A DNA stretch of 14,280 nucleotides, taken from positions 1 through 14,280 of the forward strand of contig NHIM01000011.1 of NCBI GenBank assembly GCA_002169845.1. Direction: 5' to 3'. The stretch is from Acidimicrobiaceae bacterium TMED189 (GTDB lineage: Bacteria; Actinomycetota; Acidimicrobiia; Actinomarinales; Actinomarinaceae). Below the pieces are notes generated by a model, which was not told the origin of the DNA, made no database searches, and was given only the letters and a program-made list of their open reading frames with translations. This document shows, piece after piece, positions 1-9,291 of the stretch; positions within the stretch are counted from its first letter, which is position 1; each line of letters starts with the position of its first letter. The position numbers were made by a program, and so were the translations under genes.

Positions 1-3000
1 GGGAGTCAAAAAGAGTTAAGCAAATGAAGCTCGAAATTAAGGCTATGGAAAATGCTAAGGTCCCCGAAGCCGAGGTTCAAGAAAGAAAAAAAGATATTGA
101 AAAAGAGATTAAAGGTAAAAAGAAGAAATCAGATGATGAAATTGAAGTAATCAAAAATGCTTTTTCAAGATTAAAAACATTAAAACCAAAAGACATAATC
201 GAAGATGACACTTTATGGCGTGAAATGATTGATAAGTACGATGAATATTTCACTGGTGGCATGGGAGCAGAAGCCGTAAGAGAATTGGTTAAGCTTGTTG
301 ACTTAAAAGCAGAGATGGAAAAATTAAAGTCTGATTTGGATTCTAAATCTGCACAAAGAAGGCAAAGAGCTATTCAACGGATGAAAGTTATAAAACCTTT
401 TGCAGATGGTAAAAATCCTCCTGAGGCAATGATATTAGAAATAGTTCCAGTCATTCCTCCTGAATTAAGACCCATGGTTCAATTAGATGGTGGACGCTTT
501 GCTACTTCAGATTTAAATGATCTCTACAGAAGACTCATTAACAGAAACAACCGATTAAAAAAATTAATTGAGCTTGGCGCACCTGACATAATAATTAGTA
601 ATGAAAAAAGAATGTTACAAGAGTCAGTTGATGCTCTTTTTGACAATGGTAGAAGAGGAAGAGCTGTTGCAGGTGCTGGTGGTCGTGGACTTAAATCACT
701 ATCAGATATGTTAAAGGGTAAGCAAGGTAGATTTCGACAAAACCTTTTAGGAAAAAGAGTTGATTATTCTGCTCGTTCAGTAATTGTTGTTGGTCCACAT
801 TTGCAACTACAACAGTGCGGTTTACCTAAGATGATGGCTTTAGAACTTTTTAAACCCTTTGTAATGAAAAGACTTGTCGAGCTTGGATTAGCTCAAAATA
901 TTAAATCAGCTAAAAGAATGGTTGAAAGATCAAGAGCTCAAGTATGGGATGTTTTAGCTGAAGTTATTGAAGAGCATCCAGTTCTTTTAAACAGAGCACC
1001 TACTTTACACAGACTAGGAATTCAAGCATTTGAGCCAATACTAGTTGAGGGTAAAGCAATTCAAGTTCATCCTTTAGTTTGTGAAGCATTTAATGCTGAC
1101 TTTGATGGAGATCAAATGGCTGTACATGTTCCATTATCTGCTGAGGCCCAGGCTGAAGCAAGAGTATTAATGTTAGCAACAAACAATGTGCTTTCACCTG
1201 CAAGTGGTAACCCAATTGTTTCACCAAGCCAGGATATGGTTATTGGCCTTTATTACATTACTGAATGTTATGAAAAATTAGAAGATGCAAAAATGGCATT
1301 TGTTGATATAAATGAAGCAGAGCAAGCATATGAGGCTGGTCATATTGGCCTTCAAACTCCAATTAGGGTAAGAGTTGGAGAAATTGCTGGAGATCCCAAA
1401 ATTCATGGCGAGATAAAAAATAGATTTACTGATTTGATGACTGAAGATCCCGTAGATGGTACAGCGTTATTGAATACCACACTTGGAAGAGTTTATTTTA
1501 ACAATGTACTTCCAAATGACTTTCCATTCATACAGGCAAAAGTTCGTAAAAATGAAATGAAAAGAATTATCTCTGAGGTCATCGAAAGATACAACAAAGC
1601 AGAGCTAAGAGAATTCTTAGATGCCATGAAAGATATTGGATTTAAATACGGAGCAAAAGCTGGTTTAAGTGTAGCCATGACAGATGTTAAAACTCCTCCA
1701 GAAAAAAGTACAATTTTAGAGAAGCACGAAAGCGATGCAGAGAAAATTGAAAACCAATATAACAGTGGAGCCATCAGCGAAGCAGAAAGAAAGAAAGCCA
1801 TAATTCAGATTTGGACTAAAGCAACTGACGAAATTCAATATGCTATGAGCCGTGCCTTAGAAGCAGATGAATTTAATCCTGTTGATATGATGGTTAAATC
1901 TGGAGCTAGAGGAAATATGATGCAGGTCAGACAACTTGCAGGCATGAGAGGCTTAGTCGCTAACCCTAAAGGTGATATTATTGAGAGACCTATTAAAAGT
2001 AACTTCAGAGAGGGAATGTCAGTTCTAGAGTATTTTATATCTACTCACGGTGCTAGGAAAGGTCTAGCCGATACAGCCTTGAGAACAGCTGATTCAGGGT
2101 ACCTCACAAGAAGACTTGTTGACGTTGCAGCAGGCATTGTTGTAAGAGACCAAGGTGATGAAAATATTGACTGGAGAGGTACTAAAAAAACAGTTATTGA
2201 GTCAGACGGTAAGGTAAGTAGATATTTACACTCAAAATTATATGGAAGAGTGTTGGCAGAAGACATCAAAAAAGATAAAAAAGTAGTAGAATTTGGCGAT
2301 TCTCAAAAGCTGACTAAAGGAACTTATATTGATGCCGAAGTATTAGATGCTATTTCTAAATCAGGTGTTGAAAGTGTTAATATACTTTCACCATTCAATT
2401 CACAAGATCCTGAAACAATGGATCCATTATGTTATGGATTTAGTCTCGCAACAGGTAAACCGGTTGAAGTTGGAGAAGCTGTAGGAATTATTTCAGCCCA
2501 ATCTATTGGTGAGCCCGGAACGCAGCTTACCATGAGAACTTTTCATACTGGGGGAGTTGTAGGGTTAGATATTACATCAGGTCTACCAAGAATTGTTGAG
2601 TTATTTGAAGCTCGAAACCCTAAAGGTAAATCAGTCATGTCCTCAATACAGGGAAAAATTAAATCTATAGACACCACACCAGAGGGTACAAGAGTTATAA
2701 CTATTCAAAATGAAAAAGAGGATATTGAGGTAGAAGTTCTTAGAAGACAAACTTTAGTAGTCAATCAGGGAGATACAGTTGAAGCCGGAGATGCTTTGAC
2801 GACTGGACCAAAAGCTCCAAAAGAAGTTTTAGAAATTAATGGTGTACGTGCTTGTCAAGAATATCTTGTTGACGAAGTACAAAAAACTTATCGTGATCAA
2901 GGAGTTGAAGTTCACGACAAGCATGTTGAAATGATAGTTCGACAAATGTTAAGAAGGGTGAGAATTGTTAGTGCAAATGATTCTGACTACTTACCAAATG

Positions 3001-3425
3001 AACTAGTTGACTCAACATTGTTTAGAAAAACTAATCAAGCATTAGTAAAAGAAGGAAAAACACCTGCTGAAGGAAGACCAGAGCTTATGGGTATCACCAA
3101 AGCTAGCCTTGCAACCGACTCATGGTTATCAGCAGCATCTTTCCAAGAAACTACAAGAGTACTCACAGAAGCGGCAATGAAGAAAAGCAGCGATGCTCTC
3201 TCAGGTTTAAAAGAGAACGTGATTATCGGAACTCTTATTCCTGCTGGAACAGGATCAGAAGCCTATCAAAAATTGTCACCTTCACTCCCAGATGCTCCTG
3301 AAGTTTCTTCACTAGGATTTATGGAAGCATCATCAGATTCTGAGGAATCAGATGGAGATGCACTCCCAAATCCTGCACAATGGCTGGCTATGCTAGGCGA
3401 AGAAGGAGAAGAAGAAACAGAGTAA
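1..3425 (+). CDS. rpoC: DNA-directed RNA polymerase subunit beta' (5'-truncated by window edge)
   Basis: This is the largest subunit of the core RNA polymerase and carries most of the active site. The frame is open from base 3, so the ATG at 24 is internal; by comparison with actinobacterial RpoC roughly 170 N-terminal residues, including the first zinc site, lie upstream. Visible in order: a charged helical insert (about 30-180), the lid/rudder region ending [15 protein letters not shown], the switch region ([20 protein letters not shown]), the catalytic magnesium loop NADFDGDQ at 1092-1115 with all three Asp, the bridge-helix region with [19 protein letters not shown], the trigger-loop region [18 protein letters not shown] (about 2500-2565), and an Asp/Glu-rich tail. 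The second zinc site is degenerate: Asp at 2157, Ser at 2400 and Asp at 2421 replace Cys, and only the Cys at 2430 remains. The reading frame is otherwise intact and ends in TAA. Confidence 0.98.
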   Translation, partial: ESKRVKQMKLEIKAMENAKVPEAEVQERKKDIEKEIKGKKKKSDDEIEVIKNAFSRLKTLKPKDIIEDDTLWREMIDKYDEYFTGGMGAEAVRELVKLVDLKAEMEKLKSDLDSKSAQRRQRAIQRMKVIKPFADGKNPPEAMILEIVPVIPPELRPMVQLDGGRFATSDLNDLYRRLINRNNRLKKLIELGAPDIIISNEKRMLQESVDALFDNGRRGRAVAGAGGRGLKSLSDMLKGKQGRFRQNLLGKRVDYSARSVIVVGPHLQLQQCGLPKMMALELFKPFVMKRLVELGLAQNIKSAKRMVERSRAQVWDVLAEVIEEHPVLLNRAPTLHRLGIQAFEPILVEGKAIQVHPLVCEAFNADFDGDQMAVHVPLSAEAQAEARVLMLATNNVLSPASGNPIVSPSQDMVIGLYYITECYEKLEDAKMAFVDINEAEQAYEAGHIGLQTPIRVRVGEIAGDPKIHGEIKNRFTDLMTEDPVDGTALLNTTLGRVYFNNVLPNDFPFIQAKVRKNEMKRIISEVIERYNKAELREFLDAMKDIGFKYGAKAGLSVAMTDVKTPPEKSTILEKHESDAEKIENQYNSGAISEAERKKAIIQIWTKATDEIQYAMSRALEADEFNPVDMMVKSGARGNMMQVRQLAGMRGLVANPKGDIIERPIKSNFREGMSVLEYFISTHGARKGLADTALRTADSGYLTRRLVDVAAGIVVRDQGDENIDWRGTKKTVIESDGKVSRYLHSKLYGRVLAEDIKKDKKVVEFGDSQKLTKGTYIDAEVLDAISKSGVESVNILSPFNSQDPETMDPLCYGFSLATGKPVEVGEAVGIISAQSIGEPGTQLTMRTFHTGGVVGLDITSGLPRIVELFEARNPKGKSVMSSIQGKIKSIDTTPEGTRVITIQNEKEDIEVEVLRRQTLVVNQGDTVEAGDALTTGPKAPKEVLEINGVRACQEYLVDEVQKTYRDQGVEVHDKHVEMIVRQMLRRVRIVSANDSDYLPNELVDSTLFRKTNQALVKEGKTPAEGRPELMGITKASLATDSWLSAASFQETTRVLTEAAMKKSSDALSGLKENVIIGTLIPAGTGSEAYQKLSPSLPDAPEVSSLGFMEASSDSEESDGDALPNPAQWLAMLGEEGEEETE

Positions 3426-3456
3426 AAACTTATAAATTTTTGGTTGTTGTAAGTTT
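3426..3456 (+). other. Weak inverted repeat after rpoC
   Basis: AAACTTATAA (3426-3435) can pair with TTGTAAGTTT (3447-3456) through one T-G wobble, leaving an 11-nt loop. The stem is AT-rich and is followed by AAAACTCTC rather than a T-run, so it is not a convincing intrinsic terminator. It may be a 3'-end stabiliser or processing structure, or chance in an AT-rich spacer. Confidence 0.3.
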
Positions 3457-3472
3457 AAAACTCTCATATACT
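3444..3472 (+). promoter_or_regulatory. Possible promoter of the str cluster
   Basis: In the 90-nt rpoC-rpsL spacer, TTGTTG (3444-3449) and TATACT (3467-3472) are separated by 17 nt. The -10-like hexamer matches TATAAT at five of six positions; the -35-like hexamer matches only TTG of TTGACA. A start near 3479 would give a leader of about 37 nt before rpsL. The spacer is one of only two or three places in the window where a promoter could sit outside coding sequence. The match is weak and AT-rich DNA gives such hits by chance. Confidence 0.3.
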
Positions 3473-3515
3473 TCTTTCTCGGTAAGTCAATAACACTATT
3501 TAGATTGGAAAATTA

Positions 3516-3884
3516 ATGCCTACTACGCAACAGTTAGTTAGAAAAGGACGAAAGTCCAAAGTGTCTAAGGAAAAGACACCTGGCTTAAAAGGTTCACCTC
3601 AACGAAGGGGTGTATGCACACGTGTATACACAGTCACACCTAAAAAACCTAACTCTGCCTTAAGAAAAGTATGTAGGGTAAGACTTTCAACTGGAACAGA
3701 AGTAACTGCATACATTCCAGGTGAAGGACACAATCTACAAGAACACTCAATAGTATTAGTGAGAGGTGGTAGAGTTAAAGATCTTCCTGGTGTCAGATAT
3801 AAGGTTATCAGGGGAGCTTTAGATACATCCGGAGTAGCTGATAGGAAACAAGCTAGGTCAAGATACGGAAGTAAAAAAGGTTAA
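3516..3884 (+). CDS. rpsL: 30S ribosomal protein S12
   Basis: S12 sits at the interface side of the small subunit next to the decoding centre and helps monitor codon-anticodon pairing. The 122-aa product has the normal length. It carries the [11 protein letters not shown] loop (residues 41-51) and the [13 protein letters not shown] loop (83-95). Lys43 and Lys88, the usual sites of streptomycin-resistance changes, are unchanged, and Asp89, the residue methylthiolated by RimO where that enzyme exists, is present. The start [11 protein letters not shown] matches the family; GGAA at 3507-3510 is a weak ribosome binding site. It is the first gene of the str cluster and lies 2 nt before rpsG. The sequence most resembles actinobacterial S12. 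Confidence 0.98.
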   Translation: MPTTQQLVRKGRKSKVSKEKTPGLKGSPQRRGVCTRVYTVTPKKPNSALRKVCRVRLSTGTEVTAYIPGEGHNLQEHSIVLVRGGRVKDLPGVRYKVIRGALDTSGVADRKQARSRYGSKKG

Positions 3885-3886
3885 CC

Positions 3887-4354
3887 ATGAGAAGAGGACC
3901 ATCACTTAAGCGTAAACCAGAACCTGACCCTTTATTTAACAGTGTGTTGGTATCTCAGCTTACAAATCAAATTTTACTAGACGGAAGAAAAGATACAGCT
4001 AGAAATATTGTATACAGTGCCTTAGAACTAGTTGAAAAGCAAGTTGGAGGCGATCCACTAGCCGTTCTAAAAGAAGCTTTTGAAAATGTTAAGCCACAAG
4101 TTGAAACAAAATCAAGACGAGTGGGTGGAACTAATTATCAGGTACCTATGGAAGTTCCTCACAGAAGAAGCACCACATTAGCAATAAGATGGATGGTCGC
4201 AGCCTCAAGAAAAAGAGGAGAAAAAACAATGGCTGAAAGATTAGGCAGAGAAATTCTTGACGCTAGTAAAAATACAGGAGCATCAGTTAAAAAAAGAGAA
4301 GATGTTCACAAGATGGCAGAATCAAATAGAGCTTTTGCTCACTATAGGTGGTAA
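3887..4354 (+). CDS. rpsG: 30S ribosomal protein S7
   Basis: S7 nucleates assembly of the 3' major domain of 16S rRNA (the head) and contacts tRNA at the E site. The 155-aa product has the family's usual length and begins [10 protein letters not shown]. It contains the conserved segments [31 protein letters not shown] and [15 protein letters not shown], and ends AFAHYRW as many S7 proteins do. AAGG at 3877-3880 is the likely ribosome binding site. Only 2 nt separate it from rpsL and 3 nt from fusA, so the long rpsL-rpsG intercistronic region to which E. coli S7 binds for autogenous repression is absent. Translation is probably coupled to rpsL. Confidence 0.98.
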   Translation: MRRGPSLKRKPEPDPLFNSVLVSQLTNQILLDGRKDTARNIVYSALELVEKQVGGDPLAVLKEAFENVKPQVETKSRRVGGTNYQVPMEVPHRRSTTLAIRWMVAASRKRGEKTMAERLGREILDASKNTGASVKKREDVHKMAESNRAFAHYRW

Positions 4355-4357
4355 TTC

Positions 4358-6448
4358 ATGAGTGAAAGAACAATAGATTTAAAACAGCTTCGAAATATAG
4401 GGATAATGGCTCATATTGATGCAGGGAAAACTACGTTAACAGAAAGAGTCTTATATTACACAGGAAAAACTTACAAAATTGGTGAGGTTCATGATGGTGC
4501 TGCTGTTATGGACTGGATGGAACAAGAGCAGGAGAGAGGGATTACAATTACCTCAGCGGCTACAACATGCGAATGGGAAGATCACACTATTAATATCATA
4601 GATACACCTGGGCACGTAGACTTCACTGTTGAGGTTGAAAGATCACTTAGAGTTTTAGACGGGGCAGTTGCAGTTTTTGATGGTGTAGCTGGAGTTGAGC
4701 CACAGTCTGAAACCGTTTGGAGACAAGCAGACAAATATAATGTTCCAAGAATTTGCTTTGTTAACAAGCTTGATAGAACGGGTGCAGATTTTAATTTTGA
4801 TGTTCAATCAATTATTGAAAGATTAGAAGCGAAACCAGCTGTATTACACATCCCTATCGGTTCAGAAGAAAACTTTGTAGGCGTTGTTGATTTAGTTGAA
4901 ATGAAATCACATACTTGGTCAAAAGATGATGGTTCAGAGTGGGATATAAGTGAGATATCTGCAGACATGCTTGATGAAGCAAACACTAAAAGACAAGAGT
5001 TACTCGATGTTATTGCTGAAGCAGACGACGAAATCCTTGAAAAATATTTAGGGGAAGAGGAACTTACAGTAACAGAAATCAAAAAAGCTATCAGAAAAGG
5101 AACACTTGACGGTCTTTTTGTACCAGTACTTGCTGGTAGTGCATTTAAAAATAAAGGTGTTCAGCTACTTCTTAATGCTGTTATTGATTATCTTCCATCT
5201 CCACTAGATATTGATCCAACAACAGGTTTCAAACCTGGAGATGAAGAAAATGAAATAGTTAGAGAACATTCTGATGAAGAGCCATTTTCAGCTCTTGCGT
5301 TTAAAGTTGTAAGTGACCCACATGTCGGTAAATTAACTTATTTTAGGGTTTACTCAGGAACACTTAAAAAGGGCGATAAAGTAGTAAACACTACTACTGG
5401 CAAAGATGAAAGACTTGGGCGAATCCTCAGGATGCACTCAAATAGTAGAGAAGATATTGATTTTATTTCCACAGGAGATATCGTTGCTGGTGTTGGATTA
5501 AAGAATGCAAAAACTGGTGATACGCTAGCTGATTCTTCAAATCCAATTCAGTTAGAGTCGATGACATTCCCAGAACCAGTTATTTCTGTAGCAATTGAGC
5601 CTAAATCAAGAGCAGATGAGGAAAAGCTCTCCGAAGGATTACAAAAATTAGCTGAAGAAGACCCTACCTTTGTAGTTCAATCCGATGAAGAAACTGGACA
5701 AACAATTATTTCAGGAATGGGCGAACTTCATTTAGATATTCTTGTAGACAGGTTAAAAAGAGAGTTTAGAGTAGAAGCAAATATTGGAAAACCACAAGTA
5801 GCATATCGAGAAGCTCTTAAAAAAGAAGTAAAAATAGAAGCAAAATATATTCGTCAGAGTGGTGGTAGAGGTCAATACGGACATGTAGTCATGGAGCTAG
5901 AACCTATCAATGAGGGTTACGAATTTGTAGACTTAATTAAAAGTGGGAGAATTCCAAAAGAATATATACCTTCTGTAAATGCAGGGGTTGAAGCTGCAAT
6001 GGAATCTGGTGTTTTAGCAGGTTATCCATTAGAAAATATTAAAGCCACATTAATTGATGGAAGTTATCACGATGTGGACTCTTCAGAAATGGCATTTAAA
6101 ATTGCTGGATCTATGGCCTTAAAAGATGGAGCAAAAAAAGCAGGAATTAAACTACTTGAACCAGTTATGGAAGTAGAAGTAGTAACACCAGAAGATTTTA
6201 TGGGAGATGTTGTCGGAGATCTATCCTCAAGAAGAGGAAAGATTGCTGAAATGGGACAAAGAGGATCTGCAAAGGTCATCAACGCTACGGTTCCTTTATC
6301 AGAGATGTTCGGATACGCAACTGATTTGCGTTCAAGAACTCAAGGCCGTGCAACATTTACGATGCAGTTTGATAGTTATGAAGACGTTCCCGACGCAATA
6401 ACTAAGGAAATAACTGCAAGTATTCGTGGAGTAGAGGTTGAAGTCTAA
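4358..6448 (+). CDS. fusA: Elongation factor G
   Basis: EF-G is the GTPase that drives translocation of tRNA and mRNA after peptide bond formation and, with RRF, ribosome recycling. The 696-aa protein has the normal length. GTPase motifs are complete: P-loop AHIDAGKT (residues 18-25), switch I region with [16 protein letters not shown] (82-89) with the catalytic His86, NKLD (136-139), and a G5-like GSAF segment followed by the domain-II linker LPSPLDI. Domain III-V signatures follow, including [18 protein letters not shown] at the start of domain IV, and DLSSRRGKI in domain V. AGGTGG at 4346-4351 is the ribosome binding site. It belongs to the canonical single-copy, translational EF-G type; nothing suggests a resistance or mitochondrial-type paralogue. 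Confidence 0.98.
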   Translation: MSERTIDLKQLRNIGIMAHIDAGKTTLTERVLYYTGKTYKIGEVHDGAAVMDWMEQEQERGITITSAATTCEWEDHTINIIDTPGHVDFTVEVERSLRVLDGAVAVFDGVAGVEPQSETVWRQADKYNVPRICFVNKLDRTGADFNFDVQSIIERLEAKPAVLHIPIGSEENFVGVVDLVEMKSHTWSKDDGSEWDISEISADMLDEANTKRQELLDVIAEADDEILEKYLGEEELTVTEIKKAIRKGTLDGLFVPVLAGSAFKNKGVQLLLNAVIDYLPSPLDIDPTTGFKPGDEENEIVREHSDEEPFSALAFKVVSDPHVGKLTYFRVYSGTLKKGDKVVNTTTGKDERLGRILRMHSNSREDIDFISTGDIVAGVGLKNAKTGDTLADSSNPIQLESMTFPEPVISVAIEPKSRADEEKLSEGLQKLAEEDPTFVVQSDEETGQTIISGMGELHLDILVDRLKREFRVEANIGKPQVAYREALKKEVKIEAKYIRQSGGRGQYGHVVMELEPINEGYEFVDLIKSGRIPKEYIPSVNAGVEAAMESGVLAGYPLENIKATLIDGSYHDVDSSEMAFKIAGSMALKDGAKKAGIKLLEPVMEVEVVTPEDFMGDVVGDLSSRRGKIAEMGQRGSAKVINATVPLSEMFGYATDLRSRTQGRATFTMQFDSYEDVPDAITKEITASIRGVEVEV

Positions 6449-6463
6449 GCTTGTTTTTCAAGC
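6449..6463 (+). other. Small hairpin in the fusA-tuf spacer
   Basis: Directly after the fusA stop, GCTTG (6449-6453) and CAAGC (6459-6463) form a perfect 5-bp stem around a TTTTT loop. It is followed by AAAGGCTTTTT, so a weak terminator or attenuator function that reduces or separates fusA and tuf messages is possible. The stem is too short for a confident terminator call; an mRNA processing or stability element is equally possible. Confidence 0.35.
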
Positions 6464-6477
6464 AAAGGCTTTTTAAA

Positions 6478-6484
6478 AAAGGAG
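6478..6484 (+). promoter_or_regulatory. Strong ribosome binding site of tuf
   Basis: AAAGGAG lies 6 nt before the tuf ATG. It is among the best Shine-Dalgarno matches in the window, as expected for EF-Tu, one of the most abundant bacterial proteins. It fixes the tuf start at 6491. Confidence 0.75.
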
Positions 6485-6490
6485 AAAAAT

Positions 6491-7675
6491 ATGTCAAAGG
6501 AAAAATTTGACCGCAGCAAGCCTCATGTGAACATCGGTACAATGGGCCACATTGACCATGGTAAAACCACATTGACGGCCGCAATAACAAAAGTTTTAGC
6601 CGAAGCCGGTGATGGTGACGCAACAGCTTTTGAAGATATTGATAAAGCCCCTGAAGAGAGGGAAAGAGGAATCACAATCCAGATTGCTCACGTAGAGTAT
6701 GAAACTGAAAACAGACATTATGCTCATGTGGACATGCCTGGTCACGCTGACTATGTAAAAAATATGATTACTGGTGCAGCTCAAGTTGATGGTGCAATTT
6801 TAGTTGTATCAGCGGCTGATGGACCAATGCCTCAGACAAGAGAACACGTTCTTTTGGCGAGACAAGTTGGTGTTCCAGCAATAGCAGTATTCCTTAATAA
6901 AGTTGATCAAGTCGACGATGATGAACTACTTGACTTAGTTGAAATGGAAGTAAGAGAATTACTTACAGAATATGATTTCCCAGGAGATGATGTTCCAGTA
7001 GTCAGAGGTTCAGCATTAGCAGCACTCGAGGGTGATGAAGCTGGTGTAAAAGCTGTTCTTGAAATGATGGAACAAGTTGATAGTTATATCGAAGAACCAA
7101 CAAGAGTCGTTGATAAACCATTCCTAATGCCTGTAGAGGACGTATTCTCTATTACAGGTCGAGGTACAGTTGTTACTGGAAGAATCGAACAAGGAATAGT
7201 TAACGTAAACGAAGAAGTTGAAATTATAGGTATAAGAGATACCCAAAAATCAGTATGTACTGGTGTTGAGATGTTCAGAAAACTACTTGATGAAGGTAGA
7301 GCTGGAGATAACGTCGGACTACTTTTACGTGGTATTGATAAAGAAGATGTTGAAAGAGGACAGGTTATCGCAAAACCAGGTTCTATTACTCCTCATACAA
7401 AATTTGAGGGTGAAGTATATGTCTTGACAAAAGAAGAGGGTGGACGTCATAATCCATTCTTTAAAGGATACAGACCGCAGTTCTATTTTAGAACTACCGA
7501 TGTAACCGGTGAAGTTAGTCTTCCAGAAGGTACCGAAATGGTAATGCCTGGTGACAACGTTTCAGTAACAGTTGAACTAATCTCCCCAATTGCGATGGAA
7601 GAAGGAGTGAAGTTTGCTATCCGTGAGGGTGGCAGGACTGTAGGAGCAGGACAAGTAACAAAAGTTATAGAGTAA
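6491..7675 (+). CDS. tuf: Elongation factor Tu
   Basis: EF-Tu is the GTPase that carries aminoacyl-tRNA to the ribosomal A site. The 394-aa product is full length. Motifs: P-loop GHIDHGKT (residues 19-26), switch I ending [14 protein letters not shown], the G3 motif as DMPGH (81-85) with the catalytic His85, NKVD (136-139), and SAL in the G5 region. Domain II ([19 protein letters not shown]) and domain III ([14 protein letters not shown], and the end [20 protein letters not shown]) are intact. The G3 motif is unusual in having Met82 where most bacteria have Cys (DCPGH). The segment from GHADYVKNM to NKVDQVDD also differs from the common actinobacterial version with NKADMVDD. Two tandem in-frame stops (TAATAA) end the gene, and a strong terminator follows. 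I see only this one copy in the window. Confidence 0.98.
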   Translation: MSKEKFDRSKPHVNIGTMGHIDHGKTTLTAAITKVLAEAGDGDATAFEDIDKAPEERERGITIQIAHVEYETENRHYAHVDMPGHADYVKNMITGAAQVDGAILVVSAADGPMPQTREHVLLARQVGVPAIAVFLNKVDQVDDDELLDLVEMEVRELLTEYDFPGDDVPVVRGSALAALEGDEAGVKAVLEMMEQVDSYIEEPTRVVDKPFLMPVEDVFSITGRGTVVTGRIEQGIVNVNEEVEIIGIRDTQKSVCTGVEMFRKLLDEGRAGDNVGLLLRGIDKEDVERGQVIAKPGSITPHTKFEGEVYVLTKEEGGRHNPFFKGYRPQFYFRTTDVTGEVSLPEGTEMVMPGDNVSVTVELISPIAMEEGVKFAIREGGRTVGAGQVTKVIE

Positions 7676-7683
7676 TAAAAATT

Positions 7684-7718
7684 AACCGGGAGTAAACTAC
7701 TTGCTCCCGGTTTTTTTT
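7684..7718 (+). terminator. Rho-independent terminator (or attenuator) between tuf and rpsJ
   Basis: AACCGGGAGTAA (7684-7695) pairs with TTGCTCCCGGTT (7701-7712) in a 12-bp stem with one T-G wobble and an ACTAC loop, followed by an uninterrupted T-run (7711-7718). The GC-rich core stands out in this AT-rich DNA. It should end most transcripts coming from rpoC/str. The T-run stops one base before the rpsJ ribosome binding site, so any S10 transcript must start upstream and cross it, which suggests attenuation or regulated read-through. Confidence 0.9.
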
Positions 7719-7724
7719 GAGGAA
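7719..7724 (+). promoter_or_regulatory. Ribosome binding site of rpsJ
   Basis: GAGGAA begins immediately after the terminator T-run and lies 3-5 nt before the ATG at 7728. It decides the rpsJ start in favour of that ATG over the in-frame TTG at 7701, which sits inside the terminator stem. In read-through mRNA this site would be flanked directly by the hairpin. Confidence 0.65.
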
Positions 7725-7727
7725 GAA

Positions 7728-8042
7728 ATGGCAAAGCAACAACAACAGATAAGAATAAAGCTAAAAGCATATGACAACTATGTTGTTGATGAATCTGCGC
7801 GTAAAATTGCAGAAACAGTCATTAAGACCCAAGCAAAAGTAAAAGGTCCAATACCTCTCCCAACTCAGATACACAGATACTGTGTAATAAGATCTCCACA
7901 TGTTTATAAAAAATCTAGAGAGCACTTTGAGATGAGAATTCATAAAAGGCTTATAGATATTATTGAACCTACACCTAAGACTGTAGATTCATTAATGAGA
8001 CTTGATTTACCAGCTGGTGTAGAGGTAGAGATTAAATTATGA
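7728..8042 (+). CDS. rpsJ: 30S ribosomal protein S10
   Basis: S10 is a small-subunit head protein (and, as NusE, a component of antitermination complexes with NusB and NusG). The 104-aa product starts [16 protein letters not shown] and has the conserved [26 protein letters not shown] segment and the end [12 protein letters not shown]. Length is normal for the family. The start at 7728 is chosen because the frame extended upstream runs through the terminator stem and T-run, and because GAGGAA precedes this ATG. It is the first gene of the S10 cluster. Its stop overlaps the rplC start by 4 nt (ATGA), which indicates translational coupling. Confidence 0.97.
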   Translation: MAKQQQQIRIKLKAYDNYVVDESARKIAETVIKTQAKVKGPIPLPTQIHRYCVIRSPHVYKKSREHFEMRIHKRLIDIIEPTPKTVDSLMRLDLPAGVEVEIKL

Positions 8043-8671
8043 AAACTCTAATAGCTAAGAAAGTTGGAATGACTCAAATATTTGATGAAGAGTCAAACGC
8101 AAAAGGTGTAACAGTTCTAGATATATCAGGGTGCAGGGTTGTACAAGTCAAATCTACAGAAAAAGATGGATACTCTGCAGCTCAACTTACTATAGGCTCC
8201 TCAAAGAAAGTCAACAGACCAACTCAGCAACATTATGATACATATAAAGTTGAACCCGGAGAATGTCTATATGAGGTTCCTCTAGATGACGACTCCGATA
8301 TTAAATCTGGAACCGAATTAAACGTAAGTGAATACTTTGAAGTTGGGCAAAAAATTGACATAACAGGATTTTCAAAAGGGCATGGCTTCACAGGCGTAAT
8401 GAAACGCCACAATTTCTCAGGCCAAAAAGCTAGTCACGGTGTTCATAAAGTACACAGAGCAGGTGGGTCAATTGGTAATGCTTCATATCCAGGACATGTT
8501 TTTAAGGGGCAAAAAATGGCTGGTAGAATGGGTAATCAAAAAAAGACAATACAATCCGTAACAATTGTCGAAATCAATGCAGAAAAAAATTATATTTTAG
8601 TTAACGGACCTGTCCCTGGAAAAAAAGGGAATATTGTCCAAATACAGTCAGCAGTTAAGGTTTCACAATGA
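8039..8671 (+). CDS. rplC: 50S ribosomal protein L3
   Basis: L3 binds the 3' end region of 23S rRNA early in assembly and sends a long loop towards the peptidyl transferase centre. The 210-aa product has the standard start [17 protein letters not shown], the GFSKGHGF segment (residues 110-117), and the central loop with [14 protein letters not shown] and [13 protein letters not shown]. The loop has no Gln at the site corresponding to the one methylated by PrmB in E. coli, which fits an actinobacterial-type L3. It overlaps both rpsJ and rplD by 4 nt, so the S10 genes are likely translated in a coupled chain. Confidence 0.97.
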   Translation: MKTLIAKKVGMTQIFDEESNAKGVTVLDISGCRVVQVKSTEKDGYSAAQLTIGSSKKVNRPTQQHYDTYKVEPGECLYEVPLDDDSDIKSGTELNVSEYFEVGQKIDITGFSKGHGFTGVMKRHNFSGQKASHGVHKVHRAGGSIGNASYPGHVFKGQKMAGRMGNQKKTIQSVTIVEINAEKNYILVNGPVPGKKGNIVQIQSAVKVSQ

Positions 8672-9291
8672 GTATAAAGCTAGATACCTACAATACTTCT
8701 GACAACAAAGTAACAAAGAGTCAGTTTAATTATGAAGTAATTGAGGATATAAATATTGGACTACTTCATCAAGTTGTAAAATCAAATAGAACAAATTACA
8801 GAAATAACACAGCTTCTGTAAAAACAAGATCACAAGTATCAGGAACTGGAGCAAAGCCTTGGGCCCAAAAGGGTACAGGTAGAGCTAGGCAAGGTTCATT
8901 ACGTTCACCACAATTTGTTGGTGGAGGTATTGCGCATGGCCCAGGTGGAAGAGTGTACATTGATAGAACCCCTAAAAAAATGAAAAAAAAGTCACTTAAT
9001 ATGGCAATTTCCCAGAGGATAAAAGAAGAAGCATTATTCATAGTTGATGGAGAATCTGTAGACACACCATCAACAAAGCTAGCGTCAACAGTCTTAAGAG
9101 AGTTCAATATAGAAAAATCTTTTATATTTGTTTACGGTGAAGGTGATGATAATTTGATTAAGTCATTCAGAAATTTGAAAAACTCAAGAATTGTTTCAGT
9201 AAAAAAACTTTCAACATATGACATTGTCTCAACTGATAATACAGTTTTGTCAAAAAACGCAATGGTTCATATAACAGGAGAAAGTAAATGA
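8668..9291 (+). CDS. rplD: 50S ribosomal protein L4
   Basis: L4 lines the peptide exit tunnel and, in E. coli, represses the S10 operon by binding its leader. The 207-aa product (named uL4 or L4/L1e) has the tunnel loop with GTGAKPWAQKGTGRARQGS (about residues 63-81) followed by RSPQFVGGGIAHGP, which is the family hallmark and the region where macrolide-resistance changes occur. The C-terminal half is more divergent, as is typical. Start and stop overlap the neighbouring genes by 4 nt each. Whether L4 regulates this cluster cannot be read from the sequence, but the hairpin before rpsJ is the obvious candidate site. Confidence 0.97.
   Translation: MSIKLDTYNTSDNKVTKSQFNYEVIEDINIGLLHQVVKSNRTNYRNNTASVKTRSQVSGTGAKPWAQKGTGRARQGSLRSPQFVGGGIAHGPGGRVYIDRTPKKMKKKSLNMAISQRIKEEALFIVDGESVDTPSTKLASTVLREFNIEKSFIFVYGEGDDNLIKSFRNLKNSRIVSVKKLSTYDIVSTDNTVLSKNAMVHITGESK

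Noticed and set aside
24..3425. ATG at 24 as the true rpoC start
   Set aside because: The same frame is open upstream to the window edge and the N-terminal clamp and first zinc site are missing, so the ATG is an internal Met.
6207..6401. 64-codon + strand frame inside the fusA 3' end
   Set aside because: Entirely within the conserved domain V of EF-G in another frame, with no resemblance to a known protein.
7673..7682. TAATAAAAAT at the end of tuf as a -10 element for an S10 promoter
   Set aside because: The match to TATAAT is poor, no -35 element lies 16-18 nt upstream, and the AT-rich run is explained by the tandem stop codons.
7701..7727. Upstream TTG start for rpsJ at 7701
   Set aside because: It lies inside the terminator stem and T-run, adds nine residues not found in S10, and a good ribosome binding site precedes the ATG at 7728.
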